From an uncultured Bacteroidales bacterium (GTDB lineage: Bacteria > Bacteroidota > Bacteroidia > Bacteroidales > Muribaculaceae), in assembly GCA_902779125.1 (NCBI GenBank), contig CACZAC010000009.1, forward strand, positions 1 through 64,000: a stretch of 64,000 nucleotides of DNA, read 5' to 3'. The number at the start of each line of letters is the position of its first letter. The first letter of the stretch is position 1. The position numbers and the translations under genes were made by a program. This document shows positions 17,491-25,703 of the stretch, in pieces. The notes beneath the pieces are model-generated. The model did no database searches. It had not been told where the DNA came from and saw only the letters and a list, made by a program, of their open reading frames with translations.

Positions 17491-17534
17491 ATGAGGGTGA
17501 GCAAAACAAAATTTGTTCACCCTCACTTTTTTAA
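17491..17534 (+). terminator. Terminator of the glucan cluster
   Basis: A 13-bp stem of the form GAGGGTGAGCAAA paired with TTTGTTCACCCTC (one G-U), followed by ACTTTTTT. Confidence 0.85.
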
Positions 17535-17556
17535 CAACAACATGCCTCTAAAAAAG

Positions 17557-17639
17557 GAAAACAATAAATACAACAAGTACAATCTTAATAGCCTTCTGAA
17601 TTGAATTAAGTCTTTGTACTTATTGTATTTATTGTTTTC
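17557..17639. repeat. Long imperfect inverted repeat (83 bases)
   Basis: 17557-17582 is the reverse complement of 17614-17639 with one mismatch over 26 bases. The pairing extends inward to CTTAAT/ATTAAG after a small bulge, leaving a loop of about 15 bases. There is no coding potential. It could be a MITE-like element, a structured RNA or a regulator site. Confidence 0.75.
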
Positions 17640-17660
17640 ATTTAGATGTTGTCGTGTCAG

Positions 17661-17806
17661 TCTCGACAATGTAAAAAACAAAAAAACTATTTTTTGTTTT
17701 GTTCTGCCCTCGACTTTCACTAATTGTGGATAAATTAGGAGGCGTCTCGGCATAAAAAACAAAAAAAGAATTTTTTGTTTTGTTCTGCGCTCGACTTTCA
17801 CTAATT
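17661..17806. repeat. Tandem duplication containing a promoter
   Basis: About 62-65 bases occur twice (17661-17725 and 17745-17806) with few differences. Both share an A-rich block, a T-rich block ending TTTTGTTCTG, CGACTTTCACTAATT, and an internal A/T inverted repeat. The downstream copy carries an intact promoter. Confidence 0.8.
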
Positions 17807-17809
17807 TTG
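17779..17809 (+). promoter_or_regulatory. Promoter of the 5'-nucleotidase gene
   Basis: TTTG at 17779-17782 and TAATTTTG at 17802-17809, 19 bases apart. The upstream duplicate has TTTG at 17698-17701 and TAATTGTG at 17721-17728, so its -7 box differs at one conserved base. Confidence 0.7.
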
Positions 17810-17853
17810 TGGGTTAATAGCAAATGAACACTCAAATAAAAAAACATACAATT

Positions 17854-19371
17854 ATGGCAAGACTTCGCAACTTCATTTTTCTGTGCCTGTGTGCACTGGT
17901 GATGGTGCCTTCACTTCAAGCCGAGCACCTGATGATTATCGCTGTTAATGACACCCATAGCCAGATTGACCCTGCCAGCGACGGCATGGGCGGTGTGGCA
18001 CGTCGCCGCGCCATCTATGACCAGTTGCGCGCCGACAATCCCAACACGGTCTTCATTCATGCCGGCGATGCTGTTCAGGGCACGCTGTTCTTCTCGCTCT
18101 ATCGTGGCGAGGTTGAATATGCACTGATGGACACTCTGCGCTATGACGCCATTATCATGGGCAACCATGAGTTTGACAACGGCATGGAAGAACTTGCAGC
18201 CCACTACCACAATGTCGATGCCGTGAAAATCAGTACCAACTACGACGTCAGCGCCACCCCGCTCAATGGTCTGTTCCAACCCTATTGGATTAAGGCCGTG
18301 GGCGACAAGCGCATTGCGTTTATCGGCATCAATGTCAACCCCGAGGGTTTGATTGCCGATATGAACTGCCGTGGCCTGCGTTACCGCTATGCGCCGAGTG
18401 TCGCCGACGCTACGGCACGCTACCTCAAGGAGATTCTGGGAGTAGATTATGTCGTGATGGTGTCTCACATTGGCTACAGCAGCTACGAGCCCACCGAGCC
18501 TAACGACGCGCTCATCATCGGCCAGAGCCACTACATCGACTTGGTCATCAGTTCCCACTCCCACACCACCATCAAGCCTGGCAGCGGAATGGACCGCGTC
18601 GCCAATGCCGACGGCAAGATGATTCCCATCGGCCAGAACGGCAAGAGTGGCAAGATGGTTGCTACCTATGACCTCGACCTTGACAATGGCAACGTCGTCT
18701 ATGACCATATTCCCGTTGACGCGACCTGGGACAAAGCTGCCAGCCGCTACACCGCTATGAACGAATGGCTCGACCACTACCGCCATGGTGTGGACAGCAT
18801 CATGAACAATCCAGTCGCCACAAGCGCACGATTCATGAAAAATTCCAGCAACGCTGCCCAGAACTGGGTGAGCGATGCCGCAATGGTCATCATCAAGGAA
18901 CTGACCGGTTTCAAGAACATCGACTGCGCCATCATGAACAAGGGCGGCATTCGCACCGATATGCCCCAGGGCACCGTTACCGAAGGCGTTATCGGCTCCA
19001 TGTTCCCGTTTGACAACCGCTTCGTCGTGCTGGAGATGCCCGGCAATGAACTCATCGAGAGCATCAAGCTCATGTGCGGACGTGGCGGTGATGCCGTGAG
19101 CAAGGAACTCAAGGCAATCTACAATGAAAAGGGCGAACTCATCAAGGCAACTCTGAAAGGAAAGAAAATCGACCCCAAGAAAACCTACATTGTCGCCACC
19201 ATCGACTATCTGGCAAACGGCGGTGACTACATGACGCCCATGACACGCTGCAAGCGCCTGTTTGTCGATACCCAAAAGTACGGCAACCACATCTTGCAGT
19301 ATGTCAAGAGGCTCGAAGCTGAGGGCAAGAAAATCGATGCTAAGGACGAGGTAAGGATTCAGAAGAAATAA
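17854..19371 (+). CDS. Exported 5'-nucleotidase/metallophosphatase (UshA family)
   Basis: 505 residues from ATG 17854, which places a normal signal peptide (MARLRNFIFLCLCALVMVPS, cut near LQA-EH) at the start; an ATG at 17824 would add ten residues. The N-terminal calcineurin-like domain shows metal motifs AVNDTHSQID, HAGDAVQGT, MGNHEFDNG and SSHSHTTIKPG. The C-terminal nucleotidase domain has NKGGIRTDMPQG and FPFDNRFVVLEM. It likely hydrolyses extracellular nucleotides or sugar nucleotides in the periplasm or on the surface. Followed 51 bases later by the GH3 gene in the same direction. Confidence 0.88.
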   Translation: MARLRNFIFLCLCALVMVPSLQAEHLMIIAVNDTHSQIDPASDGMGGVARRRAIYDQLRADNPNTVFIHAGDAVQGTLFFSLYRGEVEYALMDTLRYDAIIMGNHEFDNGMEELAAHYHNVDAVKISTNYDVSATPLNGLFQPYWIKAVGDKRIAFIGINVNPEGLIADMNCRGLRYRYAPSVADATARYLKEILGVDYVVMVSHIGYSSYEPTEPNDALIIGQSHYIDLVISSHSHTTIKPGSGMDRVANADGKMIPIGQNGKSGKMVATYDLDLDNGNVVYDHIPVDATWDKAASRYTAMNEWLDHYRHGVDSIMNNPVATSARFMKNSSNAAQNWVSDAAMVIIKELTGFKNIDCAIMNKGGIRTDMPQGTVTEGVIGSMFPFDNRFVVLEMPGNELIESIKLMCGRGGDAVSKELKAIYNEKGELIKATLKGKKIDPKKTYIVATIDYLANGGDYMTPMTRCKRLFVDTQKYGNHILQYVKRLEAEGKKIDAKDEVRIQKK

Positions 19372-19422
19372 ACTATAGGTTTCAGGTTTTTAAGATTTCT
19401 TAAGAAATAAAAGGAAGTATAT

Positions 19423-22400
19423 ATGATGACCAGATTCAAACGTTTTTTGTTGACAGCAGTTGCCGTGGTACTCGCAATAGGGGCTACAGCACGCAGCACC
19501 AATAACTTGCCCAACCTGTTTAATGATGTTGACCAGGTTGAGATGAACCGTTGGGTGGACAGTGTGTTCAATACCATGTCACCCGAGGCACGCATCGGCC
19601 AACTCATCATCGCTGCCGTGACGCCATCGTCCCAAGATGCCACTAAACAACTTGTGGAACGTCTCGTAAAACAGAACATGGTGGGCGGTCTCATCTATGA
19701 AGGCAGCACCATTGCCGACCAAGCCTATGTCACCAATCTTGCCCAGTCGCTGGCTACCATCCCCCTGATGATTACCATCGACGGCGAATGGGGTCTGGGA
19801 ATGCGCCTGAAAGAAGTACCCGACTTCCAGCGCAACCTCATCCTGGGGGCTATCGACGACGACATGTTGCTGTATGAGTACGGCCGCGAGGTGGCACGCC
19901 AGTGCCGCCGCATGGGCATCCAGGTGAATTTTGCCCCGGTACTCGACGTGAACGACAACCCCAAGAATCCCATTATCGGCGCTCGCTCTTTCGGTGAGAG
20001 TCCCGAGTTGGTGGCACGTCATGCCATCGCCTTTGCCCGTGGTCTGGAAGATGGCGGCGTGATGGCAGTGGGCAAGCATTTCCCTGGTCACGGTTCCTCA
20101 AACGGGGATTCCCACAAGATGCTGCCCGTCATCAACAAGACGATGCAGGAAATCAACACCTGTGAGTTGGTCCCCTTCCGCCGCTTCATTGACGCGGGCC
20201 TGAGCGGTATCCTCACAGCTCACTTGCTGGTGCCTGCCATCGATGGTGGCAAAGCGCCCACGAGCCTCTCGCCGGAATGCATCAACAACGTGCTGCGTAG
20301 CCAGTTGGACTTCAACGGCCTGATTTTCACCGATGCTCTCAATATGAAAGGCGCTAACGAACTCCTCAAGGGCTCGGTGTGTGTCAATGCCCTGCTTGCC
20401 GGCAACGACGTGCTGCTTATGCCCGAGAATATCAGTGACGAGATTGCTGCCATCAAAGCGGCAGTCGAACGCGGCAAACTGAACCAGAGCGTCATCGACG
20501 AGCGCTGTAAGAGAATCCTGCGCTACAAGTATGCACTTGACCTGACCAGCCCTCAGCACGTCAACACCTCCAACCTGCTGAACGAAATCAACTCGCAGCA
20601 GGCCACCGTAATCAAGCGCAAACTCACCGCAGGCAGCATCACTGTCATCAAGAACAACGACGATATCCTTCCCATCCACAACCTGCAGAGCCGCCACATC
20701 GCTGTCGCCACCATCGGCAACGAGAAAGGCACGGCATCCAAGTTCACACGCCGCTGTGCCGACTATGCCCAGATTACCAGATTTGACCTTAACAAAGCGG
20801 GCTCGGCAAACGCACTGGCTGAGCAGCTGCATGACGGTCATTTCAACACCATCATCGTGGAGGTGGGCGACGACAATGCCGAGAACCGTGCTGCACTTAA
20901 TGCCGTAGTCAAGAAATGCAAAAACGTGATTCTGGTACTGACTTGCAAACCCTACGACATCCAGCAATACGGCACAGCCATCACCAACAAGCACGTCAAA
21001 GCCGTCGTGCTCACCTATGAGAACTCTCCCCTGACCGAGGACTATGCTGCACAAACCATCTTCGGCGGCAATGCAGCTGGCGGCAACCTGCCCATCTCGC
21101 TTGCATTTGACGGCAAGAAGACCCGTTATGAGGCTGGCGACGGCATCCATTACGATGCCAACCGCTTGGGTTATTCCATCCCTGCCGAAGTGGGACTCGA
21201 CAACCGCCTGACGGCGCAAATCGACTCGGTATGCCGACTGGGAGTGCAACAGCACGCTTTCCCCGGCTGCCAGGTGATTGTAGCCCGTCACGGCAAGGTC
21301 GTGTATAAGAACTCGTTTGGCGCCATCGACTACGACAACCCCAACAAGGTGGATGACAACACCCTGTTCGGCCTCGCGTCGGTATCCAAGGCCACTGGTA
21401 CTATTAGTGGCGTGATGAAGGCCTTCGACGACGGCAAGTTCCGCCTTGACGACAGAGCCAGTGATTATATCCCCGGGCTGCGCGGCGGCGACAAGGAAGA
21501 TATCACCTTCCGCGACCTGCTGTATCACGAGACGGGAATGCCGGCATCGCTCGACATGTGGAAAATGATGATGGACCCCAGCACCTACAGCGGCACGCTC
21601 ATTGCAGGAGCCGAGGATGCCACCCATACCATCAAGATTATGAACGGTGCCTGGGGACACAAGGATGCCAAGATGCGCACCGACATCCTCTCGCCCGTCA
21701 AGACCGACCGTTTTAACATCGCGATTGCCGACGGGTTGTGGGGCGGCCGCGTGACCTATGACTCCATCATGAACCGCATGTACCACGCCAAGCTGGGCAA
21801 GAAGAAATACCTGTACAGCTGCTGCAACTTCTCGTTGCTTGCTGATGCGGTGCAGCGCATGACCCACTCGCCGCTCAACTACTATGTGAACAACTACATC
21901 TTTGCCCCGCTGGGTGCCTATCACACGATGTACCGCCCGTTGAGCAAGTTCTCGCGTGACGAAATCGCCTATACCGAGAAGGATACCTACCTGCGCCGCC
22001 AGCACATCCACGGCTATGTCCATGACGAGCTGGCCGCTTTCTCGGGCGGCGTGCAGGGCAATGCGGGACTGTTCAGCAACGCCAACGACCTTGCCAAACT
22101 GTTCCAGATGTGGCTGAACGGTGGCACCTATGGTGGCGTGCGCCTGTTAAAGGCCTCGACCATCGAGACCTTCACGACCCAGAAGAGTCCCAACAGCCAC
22201 CGCGGACTGGGCTTTGACAAACCCGTTGTGGGCAATCCTGACGCCAGCAATACATGTGCCGAAGCCACACCCGAGACCTTCGGCCACACGGGCTTCACGG
22301 GCACCTGTTTCTGGGTGGATCCCAAGAACGACATGTTCTACATCTTCCTTAGCAACCGCGTGTGTCCCACGAGGAATAATCCCAACTTCGGCCGCATCAG

Positions 22401-22449
22401 TGCCCGCAGCCACATCCAGTCGCTCATCTATCGCGCCATCAAAGAGTAA
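19423..22449 (+). CDS. GH3 beta-N-acetylhexosaminidase fused to a beta-lactamase-like serine hydrolase
   Basis: 1008 residues with an N-terminal signal sequence. The GH3 domain (~35-390) has the NagZ-type loop VGKHFPGHGSSNGDSH (His/Asp dyad) and the nucleophile Asp in FTDALNMKGANE. A GH3 C-terminal-like sandwich (~400-580) follows. The last ~400 residues are a class C/AmpH-like beta-lactamase fold with SVSK (Ser-x-x-Lys, near 655) and FGHTGFTGT (the His-Thr-Gly motif). The position where Tyr-x-Asn is expected reads YSCCNF, so the Asn appears replaced by Cys. The fusion would cut GlcNAc from peptidoglycan fragments and may hydrolyse peptides or esters. Cell-wall recycling is supported by the AmgK/MurU-like pair elsewhere in the window. 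Confidence 0.87.
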   Translation: MMTRFKRFLLTAVAVVLAIGATARSTNNLPNLFNDVDQVEMNRWVDSVFNTMSPEARIGQLIIAAVTPSSQDATKQLVERLVKQNMVGGLIYEGSTIADQAYVTNLAQSLATIPLMITIDGEWGLGMRLKEVPDFQRNLILGAIDDDMLLYEYGREVARQCRRMGIQVNFAPVLDVNDNPKNPIIGARSFGESPELVARHAIAFARGLEDGGVMAVGKHFPGHGSSNGDSHKMLPVINKTMQEINTCELVPFRRFIDAGLSGILTAHLLVPAIDGGKAPTSLSPECINNVLRSQLDFNGLIFTDALNMKGANELLKGSVCVNALLAGNDVLLMPENISDEIAAIKAAVERGKLNQSVIDERCKRILRYKYALDLTSPQHVNTSNLLNEINSQQATVIKRKLTAGSITVIKNNDDILPIHNLQSRHIAVATIGNEKGTASKFTRRCADYAQITRFDLNKAGSANALAEQLHDGHFNTIIVEVGDDNAENRAALNAVVKKCKNVILVLTCKPYDIQQYGTAITNKHVKAVVLTYENSPLTEDYAAQTIFGGNAAGGNLPISLAFDGKKTRYEAGDGIHYDANRLGYSIPAEVGLDNRLTAQIDSVCRLGVQQHAFPGCQVIVARHGKVVYKNSFGAIDYDNPNKVDDNTLFGLASVSKATGTISGVMKAFDDGKFRLDDRASDYIPGLRGGDKEDITFRDLLYHETGMPASLDMWKMMMDPSTYSGTLIAGAEDATHTIKIMNGAWGHKDAKMRTDILSPVKTDRFNIAIADGLWGGRVTYDSIMNRMYHAKLGKKKYLYSCCNFSLLADAVQRMTHSPLNYYVNNYIFAPLGAYHTMYRPLSKFSRDEIAYTEKDTYLRRQHIHGYVHDELAAFSGGVQGNAGLFSNANDLAKLFQMWLNGGTYGGVRLLKASTIETFTTQKSPNSHRGLGFDKPVVGNPDASNTCAEATPETFGHTGFTGTCFWVDPKNDMFYIFLSNRVCPTRNNPNFGRISARSHIQSLIYRAIKE

Positions 22450-22465
22450 TAAAGCCTATTCCCTT

Positions 22466-22501
22466 CTAGATTTTCTAGACTAACTAGATTATCTAGAGAA
22501 C
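22466..22501. repeat. 9-base-period CTAG spacer repeat
   Basis: CTAG occurs at 22466, 22475, 22484 and 22493, exactly nine bases apart, in units of the form CTAGATTTT. It lies just after the GH3 gene. Confidence 0.75.
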
Positions 22502-22524
22502 AGAAACTAAAATACAAGGATAAT

Positions 22525-23526
22525 ATGAAGAAGATTGTTTTTATTTTTACAGCCCTGTTGATGCTCGCATCGTGCAGCAAGGGTTACAAGGTCACTGTTA
22601 CTTTCCCTGACGAGAGCACCAACGGCGAGACCGCCTTCCTGACCAACTATGACACAGGCGACACTATCGCAACGGCCACTATCGAGAACAACACCTGCAC
22701 CTTTGAGGGCACTGCCGATAAGGGCTTCTTCGCCCGCCTGTATGCTGGCGGCAACCCTTACGGCTTCATTGTGGAGCCTGGAGAGGTAAATCTTAACATC
22801 GGTGAGGGCACCGCCGTCAGTCCGCTCAACGACAAGATGGCAGCGTGGAGTAAAGAAGCACAAAAGATTGCCGATGACACCACGCTGACCGAGGCCGAAA
22901 GCGATGCACGCTATGCCGAGGAACTTTTCAAGTTATATCAGGACAACAAGGATAATGCCATTGGTCCATGGGCTTTCTGCAACTACTTGATGTATAAAGA
23001 CTTCAGCGAGGCCGATATCGATGCATTGCTCAAGGAGGCACCCGAAGCCTATGCCCAACTGAAACGCGTTGAGAAGGCCAAGAATGCAGCCCGCCAACTC
23101 GCCGTCACTGCCGAAGGACAGAAGTTCACTGACTTTGAGGTCATGGCCGAGGATGGCAGCAAACAGAAACTCTCGGACTACGTCGGCAAGGGCAAAATTG
23201 TCGTTGTTGACTTCTGGGCCAGCTGGTGCCCGCCATGTCGTGCCGAGATTCCCAAGCTGCAGGCTCTCAAGGCCAAGTATGGCGACAAATTTGATGTGCT
23301 GGGCGTGGCCGTTTGGGATAACCCCGACGACACCCGCAAGGCCATCGAGGAACTCAAAATCACCTGGCCCGTCATCATCGGCACGCAGAAGTTGACCGAG
23401 CCCACCGACCTCTACGGCATCAAGGGCATTCCCCACATCATCATCTTCGGCCCCGATGGCACCATCCTCTCGCGCGGCAAGACCGGTGACGCCCTCGCCA
23501 ACAAACTGGCTGAGGAGGTAAAGTAG
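22525..23526 (+). CDS. TlpA-like thiol-disulfide lipoprotein with DUF4369-like N-terminus
   Basis: 333 residues. Lipoprotein signal peptide with lipobox LASC at residue ~17. Residues ~22-125 resemble the DUF4369 beta domain common in Bacteroidetes TlpA proteins. The thioredoxin fold (~195-333) has the catalytic WASWCPPCRAEIP and the cis-Pro loop GIKGIPHIIIF. It likely reduces disulfides in the periplasm as part of extracytoplasmic thiol redox control. The upstream spacer carries the CTAG repeat, so transcription may continue from the GH3 gene or begin anew. Confidence 0.88.
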   Translation: MKKIVFIFTALLMLASCSKGYKVTVTFPDESTNGETAFLTNYDTGDTIATATIENNTCTFEGTADKGFFARLYAGGNPYGFIVEPGEVNLNIGEGTAVSPLNDKMAAWSKEAQKIADDTTLTEAESDARYAEELFKLYQDNKDNAIGPWAFCNYLMYKDFSEADIDALLKEAPEAYAQLKRVEKAKNAARQLAVTAEGQKFTDFEVMAEDGSKQKLSDYVGKGKIVVVDFWASWCPPCRAEIPKLQALKAKYGDKFDVLGVAVWDNPDDTRKAIEELKITWPVIIGTQKLTEPTDLYGIKGIPHIIIFGPDGTILSRGKTGDALANKLAEEVK

Positions 23527-23531
23527 TGAGT

Positions 23532-23566
23532 GAGTAACGAGTAACGAGAATCGATTAACGAGACAT
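23532..23566. repeat. 7-base-period tandem repeat after a stop codon
   Basis: Five heptamers in a row: GAGTAAC, GAGTAAC, GAGAATC, GATTAAC, GAGACAT. It begins six bases after the TlpA-like gene ends. Related heptamer arrays occur at 34726, 47243 and 51261. Confidence 0.65.
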
Positions 23567-23577
23567 TTGGTACAATA

Positions 23578-23609
23578 AACGGCGGCATTCATACAGTGCC
23601 GCTGTTTTT
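23578..23609 (+). terminator. Probable terminator of the TlpA-like gene
   Basis: An imperfect stem ACGGCGGCAT with GTGCCGCTGT is followed by TTTTT at 23604-23609. Confidence 0.55.
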
Positions 23610-23669
23610 CTGGTTGCTGTATGATGGGGTGGCAGTATTTTGGGCCTGTCAAACCAATCAATCAGAAAA

Positions 23670-23972
23670 ATGAAAAAGATGATCAAAATCTCAGTAATCA
23701 TCTTACTCGCCTTAGTGATCCTTATTGTTGTTTGTAACGTGATTGTCGAGCGATGTGCTGCGGACAAGACTATTGACAATACCGCCGATGTGGCCCAACA
23801 CGAGTGCGCGTTGTTATTAGGCACGAGTCCGTTCAATCGTTTTGGAGGGCCGAATGCGTTCTACACCGCTCGCAAGACGATAAAGCCCATGCCATCGGAG
23901 CCAGCGACACCATCCAGACCCACCCTTCCGACAGTGTAAATATTCCCTGGCTGGTCTTCAAAGCCAAGAAAT
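23670..23972 (+). pseudogene. SanA/YdcF-like (DUF218) remnant joined to an unrelated tail
   Basis: From ATG 23670 the frame encodes a membrane helix (IKISVIILLALVILIVVCNV) and then LLLGTSPFNRFGGPNAFYTA, the first conserved block of SanA-type DUF218 proteins. After about 70 codons the similarity stops and the frame ends at 23937-23939. SanA proteins are normally about 200 or more residues, so most of the domain is missing. From ~23877 a second frame gives DDKAHAIGASDTIQTHPSDS and then NIPWLVFKAKK, stopping at 23970-23972, which looks like the end of a different protein. I read this as a deletion scar fusing two gene remnants. A real 90-residue membrane peptide cannot be excluded. Confidence 0.55.
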
Positions 23973-23995
23973 AACGACTATTGGTACTAAATAAA

Positions 23996-24040
23996 CTAGT
24001 TCTTCTAATGATACTAGTGAGACTAGTTCAACTAGATTAC
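23996..24040. repeat. CTAG-rich 9-base-period spacer
   Basis: CTAG at 23996, 24015, 24024 and 24033, with a degenerate CTAA at 24006, spaced 9-10 bases apart. It lies immediately before the left hairpin repeat of the two-gene cassette. Confidence 0.7.
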
Positions 24041-24079
24041 ACAAGCGGCTATGCCTTTCGCACAGCCGCTTGATGGTTC
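24041..24079. repeat. Left 39-base hairpin repeat of the cassette; terminator of the nuclease gene
   Basis: Contains a stem CAAGCGGCT/AGCCGCTTG (24043-24051 with 24065-24073). It matches 26584-26622 at about 33 of 39 positions in direct orientation; the differences are mostly in the loop. On the minus strand it lies just after the nuclease-like gene. Confidence 0.8.
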
Positions 24080-24106
24080 AGATGAACTTTTTATTACTCG
24101 TTTTTT

Positions 24107-25600
24107 TTATTGATTAATGAGGTGTCTTCGTGCCCTGGTATATCCTTTTTCAACCGCTTCTTTTACAGTCCAAGCATAAAACTCTCCATGAGTTTCAATT
24201 ATCTGAGTTGTATGATACTGCTGGTCAAATGGAAGATGATATTTCATTGAATCAATATTACACTTAATCATGGGGTAATCTCCCATCTCTTTTATAATTA
24301 CCTTTACTCCTAGCGCATTCGCAAATTCCTGTGCAGTCAGCGAAAGATTTGTTGTTGTAACAAATACAGGTATCACAATCTCTTCAAATAATCCTTTGTG
24401 AGACAACTTATACTCAAGAGCTGTTCCAAATAATTGGCAAATCACATTTTCATGTATGACTCTTGTATTTGACCATCTTTTGCATTGAATAATATAAGTT
24501 TCTTTTTGGTCCGTCTTATTAATTCTATGGGCTATAATATCACGTCCTAAATCTTGAAGACCGTTTCTTTCTCCAAATTGATCGACAATTAATTTTTCGC
24601 CACTTAACAAATTTCCTGAACGTAATAAATAGCCAATATATAATTCATACTCAATACCAATCTCCCAATTGCCTTTTTTCCTCTTATTATACCTATCAAG
24701 AGCTAATTGATTCTTCTCAACATCTGATAGATTATTATACTCATCGTTCGTAAGCCAATCATGTGCTCTATCTCTTTCCTCATCAAATGAATCTAAATCA
24801 TCAAACCGATCTAACTTAATAAGAGAATCATCATCTTCAAGATAGATATTTAGTTCCGGAAAAATACCTAACAAAAAATCATATTTATATTTCATTTGTT
24901 TGAAATCAAACAGCTGTTCCCTATATTTTCGCCTAAGTTCCCTTACTGTTTCTGCCGCTTTTGGTGCAGGATAAGGACGGTTAGCCAATCTCTCTTCTTC
25001 TTTATCAAAAACAACAGTTTCATAGTCCGATATCATGTCAGAAACCAGACGAAAAGGGGTAGAACTATTTCGATGCTCATTTAACTTTTCCACTAGTGAT
25101 GATAATGAGGAAATCTGCTCAGTCAAATCTTTAATCTTTTTCTCATAATCTTGTTTTAATAAAAACATTTCGTGATTAATCTTTCCAACTGCTGATTTAC
25201 ATTCTTGAGTGCTCTTTTTTTCAAAAGAATCCATTTCTTGTTTATGATTCTTCTCAAGTTTACGGATCTCTTTATTCTTATCCTCTACTATCTTCTCTTT
25301 CTCTTTTTTCATACGATTCATCGCACTATTAAATCTCATATCAAATCCACGTATTGTTGCTTCATGGCTATAAATTTGTTTTGTCAATTTACTTATTCTA
25401 TATCGCGACGCAATACTTACAAAACACAGAATAGCCATAATGGCTAATGCTGCGATAATTATTGTGGATTTACCTGATTCAGGAGAAAGCAAATAGCTGT
25501 ACTCCTTTCGCACATTTAAAAGAATAAAACCAAAGACAAGAGACGAGGTGATTGCTATAAATGAAACCACATTTAGAAACTTTGAGAAAAAATTATCCAT
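24107..25600 (-). CDS. Membrane-anchored coiled-coil protein with Mrr-type PD-(D/E)XK nuclease domain
   Basis: 497 residues, AT-rich codons unlike the neighbours. Two N-terminal transmembrane helices (~8-28 and ~46-65), then a long Lys/Glu coiled coil (~70-180), and a middle region with no motif I recognise. From ~315 comes a restriction-endonuclease-type core: Glu in GIEYELYIGYLL, Asp in DLGRDIIAHR (~354), and Gln-x-Lys in YIIQCKRWS (~372-374). The last ~50 residues (KYHLPFDQQYHTT, then GEFYAWTVKEAVEKGYTRAR) resemble a small Ada/nuclease-associated module, with usual cysteines absent. It probably cleaves DNA at the membrane; a defence role is inference. A DUF2971 gene lies 103 bases upstream on the same strand. 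Confidence 0.78.
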   Translation of the reverse strand: MDNFFSKFLNVVSFIAITSSLVFGFILLNVRKEYSYLLSPESGKSTIIIAALAIMAILCFVSIASRYRISKLTKQIYSHEATIRGFDMRFNSAMNRMKKEKEKIVEDKNKEIRKLEKNHKQEMDSFEKKSTQECKSAVGKINHEMFLLKQDYEKKIKDLTEQISSLSSLVEKLNEHRNSSTPFRLVSDMISDYETVVFDKEEERLANRPYPAPKAAETVRELRRKYREQLFDFKQMKYKYDFLLGIFPELNIYLEDDDSLIKLDRFDDLDSFDEERDRAHDWLTNDEYNNLSDVEKNQLALDRYNKRKKGNWEIGIEYELYIGYLLRSGNLLSGEKLIVDQFGERNGLQDLGRDIIAHRINKTDQKETYIIQCKRWSNTRVIHENVICQLFGTALEYKLSHKGLFEEIVIPVFVTTTNLSLTAQEFANALGVKVIIKEMGDYPMIKCNIDSMKYHLPFDQQYHTTQIIETHGEFYAWTVKEAVEKGYTRARRHLINQ

Positions 25601-25703
25601 AACAAGTAGTTTAATTCCAATTTACACTTTCAATTTTCTAGTCCATTTTTTGCAGATTATTTCTCCATCAAAACAATTACATAGTAATAATAACAGTCAT
25701 TTT

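Noticed and set aside
17523..17847. Small minus-strand frames with repeated peptides before the nucleotidase gene
   Set aside because: They only mirror the duplicated promoter DNA; there are no start signals or domains.
17911..19290. 459-codon open frame antisense to the 5'-nucleotidase gene
   Set aside because: Shadow of a real gene.
20098..22023. 641-codon open frame antisense to the GH3/beta-lactamase-like gene
   Set aside because: Fully inside a confident gene; the translation has no recognisable motif or signal.
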